Source of the DNA: Stenopsyche tienmushanensis
Taxonomy: Eukaryota > Arthropoda > Insecta > Trichoptera > Stenopsychidae
Assembly (NCBI GenBank): GCA_008973525.1
Contig: WACJ01000184.1
Location: 434,001-498,000, forward strand
DNA: 64,000 bases
Reading direction: 5' to 3'
This document shows, in pieces, positions 13,380 through 25,988 of this stretch (position 1 is the stretch's first letter; each line of letters begins with the position of its first letter). Both the position numbers and the translations under genes were made by a program. Under the pieces are notes generated by a model that saw only the letters and a program-made list of their open reading frames with translations, was not told where the DNA came from and ran no database searches.

Positions 13380-15480
13380 ACATGTCCACAGAACGATTAC
13401 GAACTCTCATTACAAAACGAAGTTGTCCCGAAGAAGACTGATCGGTTGGGTTATTTAAATTTTATTAGTCTTTATTTTATTGCAGACTTATGCCAGGCGG
13501 ATCAACCCAATTTTTAAGCGATAACAAAGAAAAGAGGGATTACACGAAATAGTATATATTATTAAAACGGACAGAGTTAATCCCTGTTGATTTTTGCCAC
13601 CCCCTTGTTACGACTCTGGTCAAGATCATGATTTGTGTCGCATTAATCACTGAAGGTTCCATTGTGTTTTTAGATCAATATGTCGATATGGTGTCCACAA
13701 GTACTAGAATGTCGGCGAAAATCGAAACACATCATGGAGAGCAACTCATTGCTATCGCATGTCTAAGTCGAAAGCATGGAACAATATAATATTAAAAATT
13801 GACTAATATTTCGGGTTTCGTATTGGTATCACTTTATCTGATTGATCTCGCAAATGTGATAATATCTCGTTAAAAAATTATTCAGGATTTACCGTATGTT
13901 GATGCATGCATAAAAAGGCTAAAGAGCAATAAACTTCCTTCGCCATAAACGATATGCAATTTTCTGAATGTTAACTAAATTCTTTTTGTTTTTGTTACCA
14001 TCACCAAGGAAGCAAAGAAAATGATTTCCGCCAAATAATGCAGATTAGCTGTACAAAAATGAAGATCTTCGGACGTACGTACATACAGTCGTCTCTTTCG
14101 CGATATCACACATAATCCGGAACGAAAGAGACAGCTGCAATAACGGAGAGAGTGAGCCGAAGAAGTTTACGGATAACGAGTACGTTAATTCCGTTAGTGC
14201 AAGGGTTACCAAGTGAAGAGATGAAACCAGTGGAAGAGATGATTGATCATATCGCATTATGATGGCTCAATGTAATAAAAGCGAGTTCAGAATTTATAGT
14301 CGTTGAAAGACTATAAAATTAATGGAAGACCGATTGGAATCTCGTGTAATCAACTTCCAACTTCTTAGATGTACGTTTATTTAACTTTGAGGAATACTTA
14401 ACATAACAAGTTTTATTTTATATCTCCATATATCACCCAAGCGGCTAAATAGAATACGTAGACTAAAACATATGACTAATCTTCGAATTCAAATGATTCC
14501 TCTTTTATAATGAGAAATTCTTTTGCGCCATTATAAGCATAATCGTCCCAAAATTTGTGCACGATCAATGCAAGACTAAGCAGAGAAGCTTGACGAATTC
14601 GTATTGCAATTGGATACAAAAGTGTTGAATAGACCTGCATCTGATACACATTGATTATAAATAATGATCCACGATCCATGGACCGTTAACGTTCCTCTCG
14701 CTAGCTGGCTTCGAAAAAAAACTGAATATCAAGTATTAAAATTGTATCAAACGAATCGACGACAAGATTTTCTTCGTCAAATATGAAAAGTGTGCAAAAT
14801 TTAAAGGGGTGCATGATTTCAGCCGTCGGTCATTTTGTGTCTTGCATCGATAATTCGATTGTCTTCGGCGGTCACAGTAGAATGCTGAATTTCTTGATTA
14901 ACATTCGAATGCAATAATTAACTTTCCATTTTCATTCGATATGTTGCTTCGATATTTAGTGTGTCTAATTTCTCTCCAGCGTTACAGTGACTCATACGAA
15001 GATAATTGCTTCATAAATTAGTATTCTCAGATTGATACATCTAATTTGCTGCGGAGTTTTCGTTTCTTTTCCGTGTCAATTTCGATTGAGCCGCGAATGT
15101 GCGAATTTTCGCTTTCGCGAATACCGGAGATCTTTGCGTATCATTTTTTATTCACGCCAGACGACTCTGAAGATGGCGACTTCCGCTATTACCCTGCGGA
15201 AAAACACATTTTTCCTGGGCACATCCATTTTTTTCATGGACTATTAAGTTCCGCGTTTGGAAAGAAAGAGCACACGCTGCACTCGTTATTTAACACTGTG
15301 CTATATTGTTGCAATTTAAAATGGCAAAAATCATCAATATAGACAACATAACAGTTCTTGCACGCTGAAGAAATGGCATTGAGATCGAGTAAAATGATAC
15401 TGGATGGAATAGTTCTGGCAAGGCAGGTCAACTTCGCACAACTCGGTTACCTTATTTCACGGTGTAGTGATTTCCTTGGA
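13380..15480. other. Intergenic stretch, nothing recognised
   Basis: No supported gene or bounded element. Frames at 14045-14257 and 15032-15342 are short and unrecognised. Confidence 0.55.
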
Positions 15481-15496
15481 ACATGAATTAGATGTC

Positions 15497-15564
15497 ATGG
15501 AGCACTACTTGGATTTGAACCCGCATCTGCTGATATTTCAAATCTTTCATTGCACTATGACCAC
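15497..15564 (-). repeat. tRNA-like relic, perhaps a decayed SINE head
   Basis: On the minus strand this 68-base segment holds GGTTCAAATCC (15511-15521), a perfect fit to the RNA polymerase III B box, with an A-box-like region (TAGTGCAATGAAAG) about 40 bases upstream and a central TTGAAAT that would form an anticodon loop reading GAA. The T-arm and acceptor stems do not pair well, so it is not a working tRNA. A decayed tRNA gene or a SINE head would both explain it. Confidence 0.35.
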
Positions 15565-15769
15565 GATAATTGTAGAACCAGTTATCTATTATGTCCACAT
15601 GCAGCGAAACGTGTCCACAAGTTAACAGATGCCCTCAACGTTATATTTTATAAATATCGAAGAAATATATAATGCTTTTGACAAATTTGTTGTGACATAT
15701 GCTATTAAAGACTATGCTGCTGACTTATTTGCACTATTTACAGATCTTTACATGACTGACATGGATAAA

Positions 15770-16116
15770 AGAGACTTTGACTTGCACTCCAGAAAGCCCT
15801 GTCCAGTAGAAGCAAAAAGGTAGTCTAGAGTAGTTTTCCACTGTCTTCAGAAGAAAACTACTCAGTCTTTACAAACCTCCCACACTCCCTATCGAGACGG
15901 TCGCGAAAGCATTGGTCAATACGTTCATTCAGGAGGCCCGCTAGGTGATCGTTCTAAATGAAACTCGGAGGTTATGCTACCTTCAATATCGAGCGAATGA
16001 GGAGGTGAATGTATAACACAAACAAGATGGATGTAACCCCTTTCTGTAAATGGACATTGAAGAGACCCATAGTTCTGCATTAAACTGTATGTCGCTGCAC
16101 TATGATGATGATGATA
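15770..16116 (+). repeat. Retroposon-like repeat family F, copy A, (GAT)n tail
   Basis: About 350 bp ending in GCTGCACTATGATGATGATG. The same 3' end, with the GAT tail, occurs on the minus strand at 55891 and on the plus strand at 40941-40988. Shared internal landmarks are CACTCCAGAAAGC, CTATCGAGACGG, CTACCTTCAATATCGAGCG and GGATGTAACCCC. Copies that share a fixed 3' end with a microsatellite tail but differ in 5' extent are what target-primed retrotransposition leaves. It could be the 3' part of a LINE or a SINE. In its left part GAGTAGTTTTC and GAAAACTACTC form an 11-bp inverted repeat. Confidence 0.65.
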
Positions 16117-16640
16117 ACATGACCTCATCAAACACATTGGGGTAGCCCAGCTAACATGAGTTGGGTGCGCAGGTCATCCTGTGCTGCGCACCCATAAATG
16201 AGTATGTGGAACAGCCGATTACAGTAGTTGGTGGAGACTGGGTCAAAGGCTCACCACTATCCTCAATAGCCTAGGCAAATAGGGGAGAATGGTTTTAGGC
16301 CGTTCAAATGGCGACTCGTCCCCGTGACTAGGTATTACAAATGACCAAATCGATATGAGTACCATGGGGAAGGGTAGTCCCTTGCAGTCCGTCATCTGCT
16401 GCAGCCCCCTTCAAACTGAGGTTGAACTCGTGGTGGCAGTGAACCCGCGGTAGTATTCCTTTGAATTTAGCTTTAACCTTCGTCCTTCTTCCTCCGCCGC
16501 ACCCTCGTGCAATAGTCTTAAGCTGGTTTTACTGCAGAAACCTCGCCTCCTCTGAAGGGCGCGGAACAAAAGGGGCGGGCGCCTGGACGCTCTGCGCGTA
16601 GCGTTTTTAGCTAGGCTAAAATATCAGTGGATGTCGAAAG
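16117..16640. other. GC-rich segment of unknown origin
   Basis: Directly downstream of the family F tail, base composition becomes markedly richer in G+C (for example CAAAAGGGGCGGGCGCC near 16570) and stays so until about 16610. No long frame or terminal repeat was found. The abrupt change suggests inserted mobile DNA, perhaps untranslated sequence of a retrotransposon, but I cannot assign it. Confidence 0.4.
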
Positions 16641-16944
16641 GCAAATGGTACACAACCGCATGAAAAATCCTTTCCCTAGAAATCTCCTATGGAAAAGAAG
16701 AAAAGGAGACATGCTGGTATGACCAAATTCGCAGAGCGACAAGATGCTCCAAAGTCACTGCTCTTTGTGCTGCAGCAATGAGAAACAAGACTATATAAGA
16801 ATTACAATGATCACTGATGCTCTGAAATCAAAGTTCAAAATTATATAAGGATTTATCAATTGATGGATTGCGTTCGTAAAATATTGACGATTGGTTTCCA
16901 TTTTAGTCGCTTTCATTTCGTGCAAGCAACCTGTATGGTAGTAT

Positions 16945-17195
16945 AGTCGCCTATTTGCGAGCGAATTCCAGTGATTCAGAAAGAGCATTCATACACGTTG
17001 AACTCGGAGACAGACAAAGACGGAGAGAGTATCTTGCGTACATCGTACGCTTGTATAGATCGTTAACCCAAATTTATCGACTAATAAGTGAATGATATAA
17101 TGAATCGATATCAAGTGTATTGTTTATGTTTACTTGAATAAATTACCGAATATTGTGTGCTATCGACAGTGTTTATTTATTTATGTACAATTATG
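16945..17195 (+). repeat. Dispersed repeat family A, copy 3
   Basis: Plus-strand copy with an uninterrupted middle. It contains TCGCCTATTTGCGAGCG, CAGTGATTCAGAAAGAGC, the GAGACAGACAAAGACGG tail block, GTGAATGATATAATGAATCG (17089-17108) and GTGCTATCGACAGTGTTTAT. The GTGAATGATATAATGAATCG block is the unoccupied version of the site where a mariner sits in copy 4, so this copy serves as the empty-site reference. Confidence 0.8.
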
Positions 17196-19002
17196 ATGAT
17201 ACCAATTGGAAAATTTTATTGATGGATATCCATGATAGTCACATTTCCGGATTGTTTTCGAGACTTTTGGATATTTCTACGGTATTAACATGTAATTGGA
17301 TAACTGGATAGCTTAATAAGATATTTTGTTCACTTCATGGTATGTAATAGAAGACATGTGCATCTGCATGGGTCTTCAAACGTGATGGCAAAAAATCCAG
17401 TCGTATTCAATGGAATAACAGTGCTTATGATGCTGCAGGACAAAGGTTAGCAGAAACAAGATACGATGTACGCTAGAAACGGGTCACGGTGGATGGTCAT
17501 GGAATACTATGCTGCTAGTGTATGGGATGCTGTTGGTCGAATTTATTAGGTTTGCGTCTTAACCCAATTTTCATTGGCGTAACATTCCACGTTGGAGTTG
17601 GAATATTTGAAGGACAACCGGAAGCCGAAGTGTTGTTAGATTCGTTTGCACTGAATGGCAATGGGTGTTGAAATGGTGCTAGCTTGTGTAATATAGGAGA
17701 TTTGCAACAACGGGTAGGGAGGTGCATTTCTTCGTCTGCAGGCATCCGGTCAGACGAGTTCGCGAGTGTTGCGTGAGCGACACGAGTGGCTTCTCACAGC
17801 CAACTCCGAAACGGTTCTTTGATCTTACCAGCTTTTCTGCTTTTGGCAACCAGATACAAATCTGCACATGTCTGTGCTCCGATTGCACTGCTGATTAATC
17901 GACAATATCGTCGGATACTTTCACGTTGGTGTCCCTTGGGCTAGCGACCTTGATGCGCCAAATGGAAAGTAAACGCAAATCACTCCAAATTCTGCTAGTT
18001 TGCTCATAATTGCACGAGGTTCATCGCCCACTTGACGTCTAATTAAATATTCATCTCGGCAGATGTACTCCGGATGGAGAGTGGCAAGACATGACAATTG
18101 TTATTCTCGTCGGTGGAAGTTATCCGACCTCAACTGTCCGAAAATTCCCAGCTCTTGCCTCGCAGCTTTCCAAAACAGCTCCTCCGAACCCGTCGATCCG
18201 ACTCGACTGTTGCATTTTATAATCATGCAAATTAAAAATGCAACACCATCTAAATTGCAAATTCGCCTCCGACAAGAGCGGCAAATTGAAATCATTTGAT
18301 AAAATGGAATAAATTTGATCCAGCACACTATTAAGGCTCCATTATGGGTGCATAAAAGGGGAATGAGTCAGGTTATGGTGGCAGTCATGTGGAAACTTTG
18401 ACTTCCGATAAGGGTGAATAAAATACCTCGCCATAACAACTGAACCTAACGCGCTTCTAGACGACTCAATCATATTTTTTCTAACCACATTCTTAATTAA
18501 CCACTTTTTTGCTAAATTTATATTTATTTAATTTCATTTTAATTGGATTGATGCTAAAATGCAACGAAGCAAGTGTTTGCCAGATGCAATGACTATATTT
18601 TATAGTGTCAAGCGATAAAACTGTACCTAAGCAAAAAATGCCGAGCCAATTTGACGTAATTTGATAGAGTTTGAGAAAAAATATCACAAAAAGTATTTAT
18701 TACAAACAATATTTATTGAAAGTCATATTACACTGCTACACTTTATTCCCTATTCAGTCAATAAAACTAGTTAAGATATTTTTTCACGACAGCCCTTTGA
18801 CTTTGACTTACTGTTGTAATTGTGCATTTATTATTCCTTAAAACAATACTTATCTATTATACAAGATTTTCGTATAACATTTTATAAAATTATTTTGAGA
18901 CAGAATTCTCTTGTGTTGCGAATATCAGGACGCCATCGCATAAATATATCGTTGTATGGCACTAATGGGGTTAAACCCTTAAAGAGGTAAAACACATTGT
19001 GT
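17196..19002. other. Intergenic stretch, nothing recognised
   Basis: 17340-18330 is less AT-rich and carries frames of 60-80 codons on both strands, none recognisable. Without a domain or splice-site pattern I do not call a gene. 18331-19002 is AT-rich and featureless. Confidence 0.5.
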
Positions 19003-19145
19003 CCAAATTCCAGTGATTCAGAAAGAGCATTCTTACACGTTGAACTACGAGACAGACAGAGACGGAGAGAGTATCTTGCGTACATCGTACGATTGTATAG
19101 ATCATTAACCGAAATTTATCAACTAATAATGATATGTGAATGATA

Positions 19146-19989
19146 TTAGGGTGTCCTAAAGTTTCTTTCGTTTTCATATTAAGAAAAAAAATAAACAATA
19201 ATTTGTATTACATCAAAATTTATTGAATAATATATGATCCATTCTATTCTATTACCTTTCTCCATTTCTCCGGAAGCCTCAAAATACCTTATATCCAAAA
19301 AAATTCAGGTTTGTTGGCAAAATATTGATCAGGGTACATTTTTATATTATTTTTTGAATTAGAATTTTTACCACGTAAAGAATTTTTTAATGAAAGAAAT
19401 AAATAATAATCTGAAGGGGCAATGTCCGGAGAGTATGGAGGATGAGGTAAAACATCCCAGTCAAATGATAATAATTTATTTCTGACGAGCAAAGACACGA
19501 GGTCTGGCGTCTAGATTGTCTAGTTGGAAACAATATTTTGTTGAATTGATCGCTTCACCTTGCTGAAGTAGCTCATAATAAACTACCCACTTCCAGTCCC
19601 ACCAAATCCATAGCGAAACCATCTTTGGATGTAGGTGAGGTTTAGCTACAGTTAAAGCTTCTGTACCCTTGGTCCAAAACCGTTTTCGTTGGATATTCTC
19701 ATAGAGTATCCAACTTTCATCTCCAGTGACAAGTCTCTTCAAAAAAGGTTGGCTATTATGTCGTTGGATAAGAAGATCGCATGTTGAAATACGCTGAAGT
19801 TTATTTGAGTCAGTCAGTTCATGAGGAAACCACACATCTGAACGATTGATGCATCCCAATGTTGTCAGATGATTATGGACGGATGTTCGTGGAATTCCTA
19901 ACTATAAAAAGTATATCGCGGGTTTTCTTCAACCATGGCTATGATTAAATCTGTGTTCATTTGCGAAAGAAACTTATGGGACAACCTAA
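19146..19989 (-). mobile_element. mariner element, internally deleted, with TA target duplication
   Basis: 844 bp with inverted terminal repeats. The left end reads TTAGGGTGTCCTAAAGTTTC and the right end, reverse-complemented, reads TTAGGTTGTCCCATAAGTTTC, followed on both sides by TTTCG. TA flanks it at 19144-19145 and 19990-19991. Removing the element and one TA restores GTGAATGATATAATGAATCG exactly as found in family A copy 3. Full-length mariners are near 1.3 kb, so about a third is missing, mainly the DNA-binding part and a piece of the catalytic core. It cannot be autonomous. Confidence 0.93.
19289..19859 (-). pseudogene. mariner transposase pseudogene (DD34D type)
   Basis: Read leftward, the frame at 19859-19476 covers the end of the DNA-binding/linker region (WFPHELTDSN) and the first catalytic motif, TGDESWILY, followed by HPKMVSLWIWWDWK and YELLQQGEAINS, all characteristic of mariner transposases. 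A second frame at 19498-19289 holds WDVLPHPPYSPDIAPSDYYL, which carries the third catalytic aspartate. The two frames are out of phase. Roughly 25 codons between them, including the middle HDN motif, are lost, with only an ARPR remnant left. The N-terminal helix-turn-helix region is absent. Normal mariner transposase is about 345 residues and this retains perhaps 200. It is inactive. Confidence 0.9.
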
Positions 19990-20188
19990 TATAATGAATC
20001 GATTTCAAGTGTATTGTTTATGTTTATTTGAATAAATTACCGAATATTGTGTGCTATCGACAGTGTTTATTTATTTATGTACAAGCTTCATACACGCTAC
20101 GACGGTCCTAATGAATAAGTGGCGGACAAGCAAATATAGCATCTAAGCTTATGATGATTTTAAATTAGCTCACTATTCAAAGGGTTAA

Positions 20189-23028
20189 CTAATCAGAAGC
20201 TTCGTGCAAAGGATCTTCCATATATGATATTCGAATTTACTCAACTTTTGATTATAGAACCTGTTACTTATTCAATTCTTAGTGTTCTTATTTTGTCCAT
20301 TAATCTAGCAATCACAGTTTTTCTTCTCCTTTTATGACTACATATCCGAAGAATTATGGAATAGATTAAATACACACGATGTTTACGTCATAGTGATTTA
20401 AATTCAAATCATCATTTCTCTTAAATTCCACTTAAAATACTTATAATTAGACTCGAGCTTAGATCGCAATTGCTTGAAGCATTCAACATTGATTGCTTTC
20501 GGGCAAATTTATAATGCGGTTGTATTCAAACAACGCGCATTGTTTAAAGAACACAAAGAAAAGTCGATCGGGATCGATCATTCGGAACACAGTTTGATGA
20601 GTGCTGTGGTAGCGGAAATCGACGATCATTTGATATATGGTTATTCTATTAGAGACGGCTTTGAATAAGGATGTCGTGCTTGTATAATAGATACCATCGT
20701 TTAATTCTTCAACCACAAAGATAGTTTTGTACCACATACCTGCTGCTTCGCCCCGCATGATCAGGTGTTTGTGGGCAATCACTTCCTCTACTCATTATGT
20801 CTGCATTCCACGATGGACTTCATATAAAAATTCATGTACAATCGTTACATCATCGCTCAAATTTTGCATCGTGCATATCTCATTTTACATTTGGTTACAA
20901 ATATTTTTAATAGTATATACTACTGACAAAATCGGAAACTGTTAAAAAAGAGATGCCAATCAAAGGGTTGCATACCATTAGAAGATTTTCATATAGTGTA
21001 CCAAATACACATCATCGGAACGCGCGAGTGTTTTTAGCACAGTAAGGGTTAAGTTAACTATGATAAGTTTTTCTGCGAAGTACTAAACGTTCCCAAACTT
21101 ATTGTCGGTAGTGTGTGTATATAAAATAATGCAGGTTTATTTGCAAATATTTGAGTATTACAATTGGAAGATTGAATTTATACGATCAATAAAAACGTAA
21201 ATAACTGACGTATTTGTGGCGTTAAAAAATTATTGCAGCTGATAAAAAAATATTATGCCTATGGAGTTCGCACTCTTGGTTGCTTGAAGACTTGTATAAC
21301 AATTGAAAATGAATGTGGCTTCGTCATTTTTTTTCCTTTTTGGCACGTCGTCATTTTAATAAGCATTTTGTGAAATGCAAAAAAGGTGGGAAAAATTATA
21401 AGAACGCGAAAGCAATTCACCATAATAGCTTCATTGTCATGGTGAGGCTTTCATTGTACTTTGGGAAACGCAGCCTCACAGCGGACGGTCCAAGAAAGTA
21501 AGTCACTTTTATTTATCTATTAATTTAGCGTCGCTTTATTTTTATTTTCTTCCTATGAATGGTCTGCGTACATCCGAAAATTCGAGATAACGGAATCTCA
21601 GCACATGTGATAAAATAGTTGTACAATGGCCTACTAAAAGAGTACTTTCAGAACCACTGAACAACGACGATAGATTCTATTCACGGCGGTGACGCAGTCC
21701 AATGCACATAAGTTCCGAGAAAGAATTTAAAAAAAACTGCATTCGTCGATTGCTCATATTTACGACCTTCCATTGTGCCTTCCAAGGCTCGAAAGGCAAG
21801 AACTCGAAATATTGAGAAGCCCAGGCGTATCGATCAGATCCTCCCACTGTTCCGTTATCCACCGGTCCTGTTGAACTGGTTTCATATTCACATTGGAATA
21901 TCCAAGAAACCGACACCGACCAGCGAGCTTAAAAAAACATCAACAACTTCAAAATCGGGAACGTGCCGTTAAATAATACTGGAAAACGGTTTTTCCACGC
22001 TGTCCCTACTAAGTGCGCATTGCGTGCTCGTCGAAATAATTAAAATCAATCAGGCGATGTTCGCCGGCGAGCGTTTTTCATACGATTCCGATGAATGTTT
22101 TTCTTTGAAAATTAGCAATTGTAAGTGGCCTTTAATATTCTCGGACGTTCAGAGTTACGAGATCTTCGATCGTACGGTCACGTCTGATGGATAAAAACGG
22201 CATAACATTATGTCACCGCTGCTGACATAATGGGACATCTCGGAATGATCCTTAGATGGCAGGAAAACATGTCCTATGGCGATCTAGATGATGCTTCTCG
22301 ATACTCGATCCTTTTATGACATGCATCCTAAGTATCGGCTGAGAAAACAATTCATCATCCTAATTTAAGATTAGTCTTACTTTCATACAGATCTTTATCA
22401 GTTGTTGTTGTTCATCATCAATGATATATAGAATATTTTTAAATTTATTGTTGAGACAATATATTGGATAATATACGATCAATGGAAAATATTGATAAGA
22501 TTTACACATCGATCAAGAATTCTCGAGGAACGCCAACTTTATTGGTTTTAACAACAGCTACAAACTTTGGATGGATTATATTAATTCGCAATTGCCGCTT
22601 AATAATAGACAAATTTTGTATATAGGCACAAAGAACATCATGCATTTTATAAATAATTACACGGAAAAAATAATTTGATATGCGGAATTTCGTTTTATGA
22701 GCATTTCATCGATGAATCTCTTCCGCAATGCAAAGTATTTGTGCATTTATAATAAATAAGATCTTTAAAAATGCATATGCAACGGCCTTGCATAACATCA
22801 TTTCCGTTGTTATAATCATTTGTAAAATCTACATATTTCATCGATTTTCCATGCTTTGAATAATACGAAATTATTAAAAAAATCTACTCGCCATACGTTC
22901 AGTGTTAAAAAACACACGAATTCCGAGTGTTTGTTGAAAATATGAAATGAATTGACTCACAAATTAAATGTGAATTTGAAACTTTGTCCGCATATCGCTA
23001 AGAATTGTTCGAGTAGCATCAATGTTTG
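20189..23028. other. AT-rich stretch, nothing recognised
   Basis: No supported gene. A frame at 21313-21501 runs into a GTAAGT word at 21495 that would make a good 5' splice site, but the encoded peptide is unremarkable. 21660-22330 is less AT-rich, with no recognisable element. Confidence 0.5.
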
Positions 23029-23132
23029 TTTGTCCGTATTTAATGCGCTTCTATACCGTTCATCAGATTGCGATAAAACTTCGTCAAATTACTGTTAATA
23101 CTTGCGGGAACAACATAGGCATAGTAAAAATA
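23029..23132 (+). repeat. Dispersed repeat family C, single unit
   Basis: A degraded unit of the family seen as tandem dimers at 28486-28672 and 61613-61832. It has GTTTGTCCGTATTTAATGCG, CCGTTCATCAGATTGCGAT and CATAGGCATAG in the same order and spacing. It is non-coding. Confidence 0.7.
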
Positions 23133-23387
23133 TTGCATGGATGTACCATGTTGGCGCATATTGGTCTGGTGAAATAAAGTTTGGGCTGCGGGGAGACGAA
23201 AGCGAGTGTGCATATGCTTTTGGATCCCAGCTCTTCCCACGTATAATAAACCACGTACTGCGTTTCTTTTCAAATAATTATTATGCCGGGTATTCGCTAG
23301 TTAATAATAAATAGAATCTGGATTTCAAATTGAACCTTCACAGAAAGATTCCATCATTTCAATTGTAAACAAATATAAATATGTAAT

Positions 23388-24460
23388 ACACAGTGCCACT
23401 CAAAACTGTTCAAATATTTTCCACACGTCTCTTCTTGCTTCATTTTTTGTCGAATCACACCCATTCAGACTTTAAAAGATAGTATTTCTATTATATTTGA
23501 TAATGTATAAGTATGAATTTTGTTGAAAGAAAAAGTAAGACAGAAAATAGATTTGAGCACACAAGCTTTCTCGATATTTACCAGCTAAACCTTTTTTGTC
23601 AGTACCGGAAAGCTTACACAACTAAGAATCAGCCCTCTGACCGATGAAGCCTCTCAGTAACAGCAATAAAAAACAAGTTGAGACCCTGCGGCTTTCTAAA
23701 ACGCCCTACCGAGTCATCATGGATCGCACGGAAGTCAGCGTTGGCCAAATCAATACTATTTGCAAGGGCTTATTCGACGTTTGTCCAAAGAATAGAAAGG
23801 CCGTGCAGATTGCGGTTCAAGTCACGGAAAATCTCCAAGTAGACTTCAGTCGAATAACAGCTGCAAAGGTACTCAAGTCAGCTTGTTACCACTCCGTTAA
23901 AAAGGAGTAAAAAGCCACTACTAATTTCACACCATTGCTGGAAGAGGCTTGAATTTGCAAAAACCTACATCAACTGGACTTTAGAGGATTGGAAGTTATC
24001 TGGTCAGATGAAGCAAATCAACTCAACCAACTATTAGGCTCAGAGGCGGACGAATCATGGTTTGGGCATATTTTACAACCCTTGGTCCCGGGCTACTGCA
24101 TTCTAATTGAGGGCAAAAGTTCGATTTTATAGATTGGACAAAGAAATAATTATATTCCAACACGATAGAGACCCCAAAAAGTAGTTGGAGGAGAATAATT
24201 GGGAATTCATCCTTTGCCCTGCTCAGTCTCCGGACTTGAATCCAATCGAGAACCTCTGGTATCAAATCAAGTGTGCCTTAGCTTGATATCCAACTCAAAC
24301 GTCTTCTTGTGCGGATCTTTGGATTCGGTTCTAAAAGGAATGGGACAACATCACTACGAAACAATATCAGAAGCTCATTTCCTCGATGTCTAGTCGATTG
24401 CAAGCCGTAATTGAAGCAAAAAGTGGTCCGACAAAGTACTGAACAAAACTGTTCAAATGC
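23388..24460 (+). mobile_element. Tc1-like element relic
   Basis: The left edge CACAGTGCCACTCAAAACTG resembles a Tc1-type terminal repeat, but no inverted partner was found on the right, so the right end is lost or diverged. The 14-bp word AAAACTGTTCAAAT occurs in direct orientation before (23402-23415) and just after (24445-24458) the coding part. The enclosed transposase gene is broken by stops and frameshifts. Confidence 0.75.
23644..24442 (+). pseudogene. Tc1-like transposase pseudogene (DDE)
   Basis: The first 88 codons (23644-23910) form a helix-turn-helix-like N-terminus (SNKKQVETLRLSKTPYRVIM). Further on, out of frame, come WSDE (24001-24012, first catalytic aspartate), FQHDRDPKK (near 24155-24181, second aspartate) and PAQSPDLNPIENLW (third residue, the glutamate at 24248-24250), then a C-terminal SSMSSRLQAVIEAK and a GPTKY stop. 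These are hallmark Tc1-family motifs. Between the second and third catalytic residues there are only about 27 residues and a stop, where 34 are expected, so a small deletion has occurred. Several frameshifts separate the pieces. It is clearly inactive. Confidence 0.88.
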
Positions 24461-25984
24461 GTTTTTCTATTTTTTTGTCATATTTTTTCTTTCAATGAAA
24501 TATCAATAAAAAAAAAGAGACTAAATTTATACACCCACCAACTCGAAATTAAAGATGAAATTACTGTTAAAATAAAATGTCGATTTTACTGAAAATTTAG
24601 GATTGACAATAGTTGTCAATCGCTGATTTACAAGATGATAACTTCAAAATGATACCTACAATATCCATCAATTTCATCCGCATTCGTTCAAAGCGCTATG
24701 GTTTTAGCCAACATTGTTGAAGCTATGGTTGGATTGAATTTCATGATATCAATCTTGTAATATGGGAAAAAATGGAATATCATCAAAAAATTCCTCAACA
24801 ATTGTACGAATAATAAATGTTTATATTTGAGACGATCAGAACCATGATAGTAGACTCTTTGCATCGTCTTTTACTGCCATGTGGATGACCGATAAGAGAT
24901 GTCACAGTTTACACAACTATCGCAATATCCAGCATCGTGAAACAAAACTAGATCCGTACAGATTTTTTTATTATTCAAACGATTCCATCAAATTATTCAA
25001 ATCATCGAAAGTAAAGACGGCCACAATGGAACGGAAGAAAAGCAATAAAAAAAACAAAATTGCGCTTCTTCCGAATCATTCCGGACGAGAAAATCTCGAT
25101 ATCATCGCATGTCAAGAAGTATACCATAAAATGAACAAATCATCATCATTTTCGTTGTCGTTCATTACTTTTACTTTGCATACTATTATCTCCTCAAAAA
25201 CTTGATAATTCGCCGACGAGGCATATAACTCGTTTTTTTTTGGTCCGTAGCAACATTTCAGCTTAACGATGGACGTCCTTTTTAGATCATTTTTTAATGG
25301 CATGGCCTAGATTCCACGACGAAAGAAGTCAATATTTAACATGTCACAATGAAATTGCAATATGTTAACCCTTTGCAACATTTATGCCAAGATTTTCAAT
25401 AATACCTACCGTCATATTATATTGACAAACTGACACCGCTTGAACCAATGAGACATTTCTTGTGTTTGCAAACAATAGTGATTTCGTACTCGACTAATTC
25501 TAATAACGGATACGATATTAATAATTCTGAATAAATTTTGTCAAATATCCTTTACCAAGGAAACAATTCTGTAAATTTATAAAAATATATTGCATCTTAT
25601 CTTCATAGATTACAAATTTGTGATATACTTATTGAATAGTTTTTGCTCATCTACTTCGTCATCGGTAGCAGTTATTTGTTCCTCATACAACTGTCTTGGT
25701 ACACAACCTGTCCATTATAAATTAAAATGTTTTGCTCTATTAAAAATGTAAATTCATAAGCGTGTTAACATTAACATTAGTCAAATATATTGGCTAATAA
25801 ATATTTCACCAAAACTCTGATGAGAAGACTCGTCCATCAAGAGAACAAATTTTCGGGGAGTATGAGTGCGGTTTCAGATCAAGCAGATCTACTGAAAAAT
25901 CAATCTTCAACATGTATCTGCTGAGGTAATCGCCTTGAAAGCGATAAAGATAGGGTAGCCTGAACCAAGGTTTTGTCATAAATA
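24461..25984. other. AT-rich stretch with one isolated TTAA-CCCTTTG end
   Basis: No gene. At 25365-25368 TTAA is followed by CCCTTTGCAACATTTATG, which resembles the start of the TTAA element at 25989, 620 bp away, but no body or partner end could be traced. It may be a fragment of that family. Confidence 0.5.
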
Positions 25985-25988
25985 TTAA

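Larger units (their letters stand above)
19003..20184 (+). repeat. Dispersed repeat family A, copy 4, split by a mariner
   Basis: The left part (19003-19145) holds CCAGTGATTCAGAAAGAGC through GTGAATGATA. The right part (19990-20184) resumes with TATAATGAATCG and runs to the outer end CTATTCAAAGGG, followed by TTAA at 20185-20188. Without the 844-bp mariner and one TA copy, about 335 bp of repeat remain, collinear with copy 3. The preserved CAAAGGG-TTAA end supports a TTAA-targeting element, as in the piggyBac superfamily. Confidence 0.8.

Noticed and set aside
15828..15863. 11-bp inverted repeat GAGTAGTTTTC/GAAAACTACTC considered as a terminator or element end
   Set aside because: It lies inside family F copy A and only one arm is kept in copy B, so it is a copy-specific feature of a repeat.
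2745..20184. Family A considered as solo LTRs of a retrovirus-like element
   Set aside because: No TG...CA ends, primer-binding site or polypurine tract, and the preserved ends sit at TTAA, which fits a TTAA DNA transposon better.
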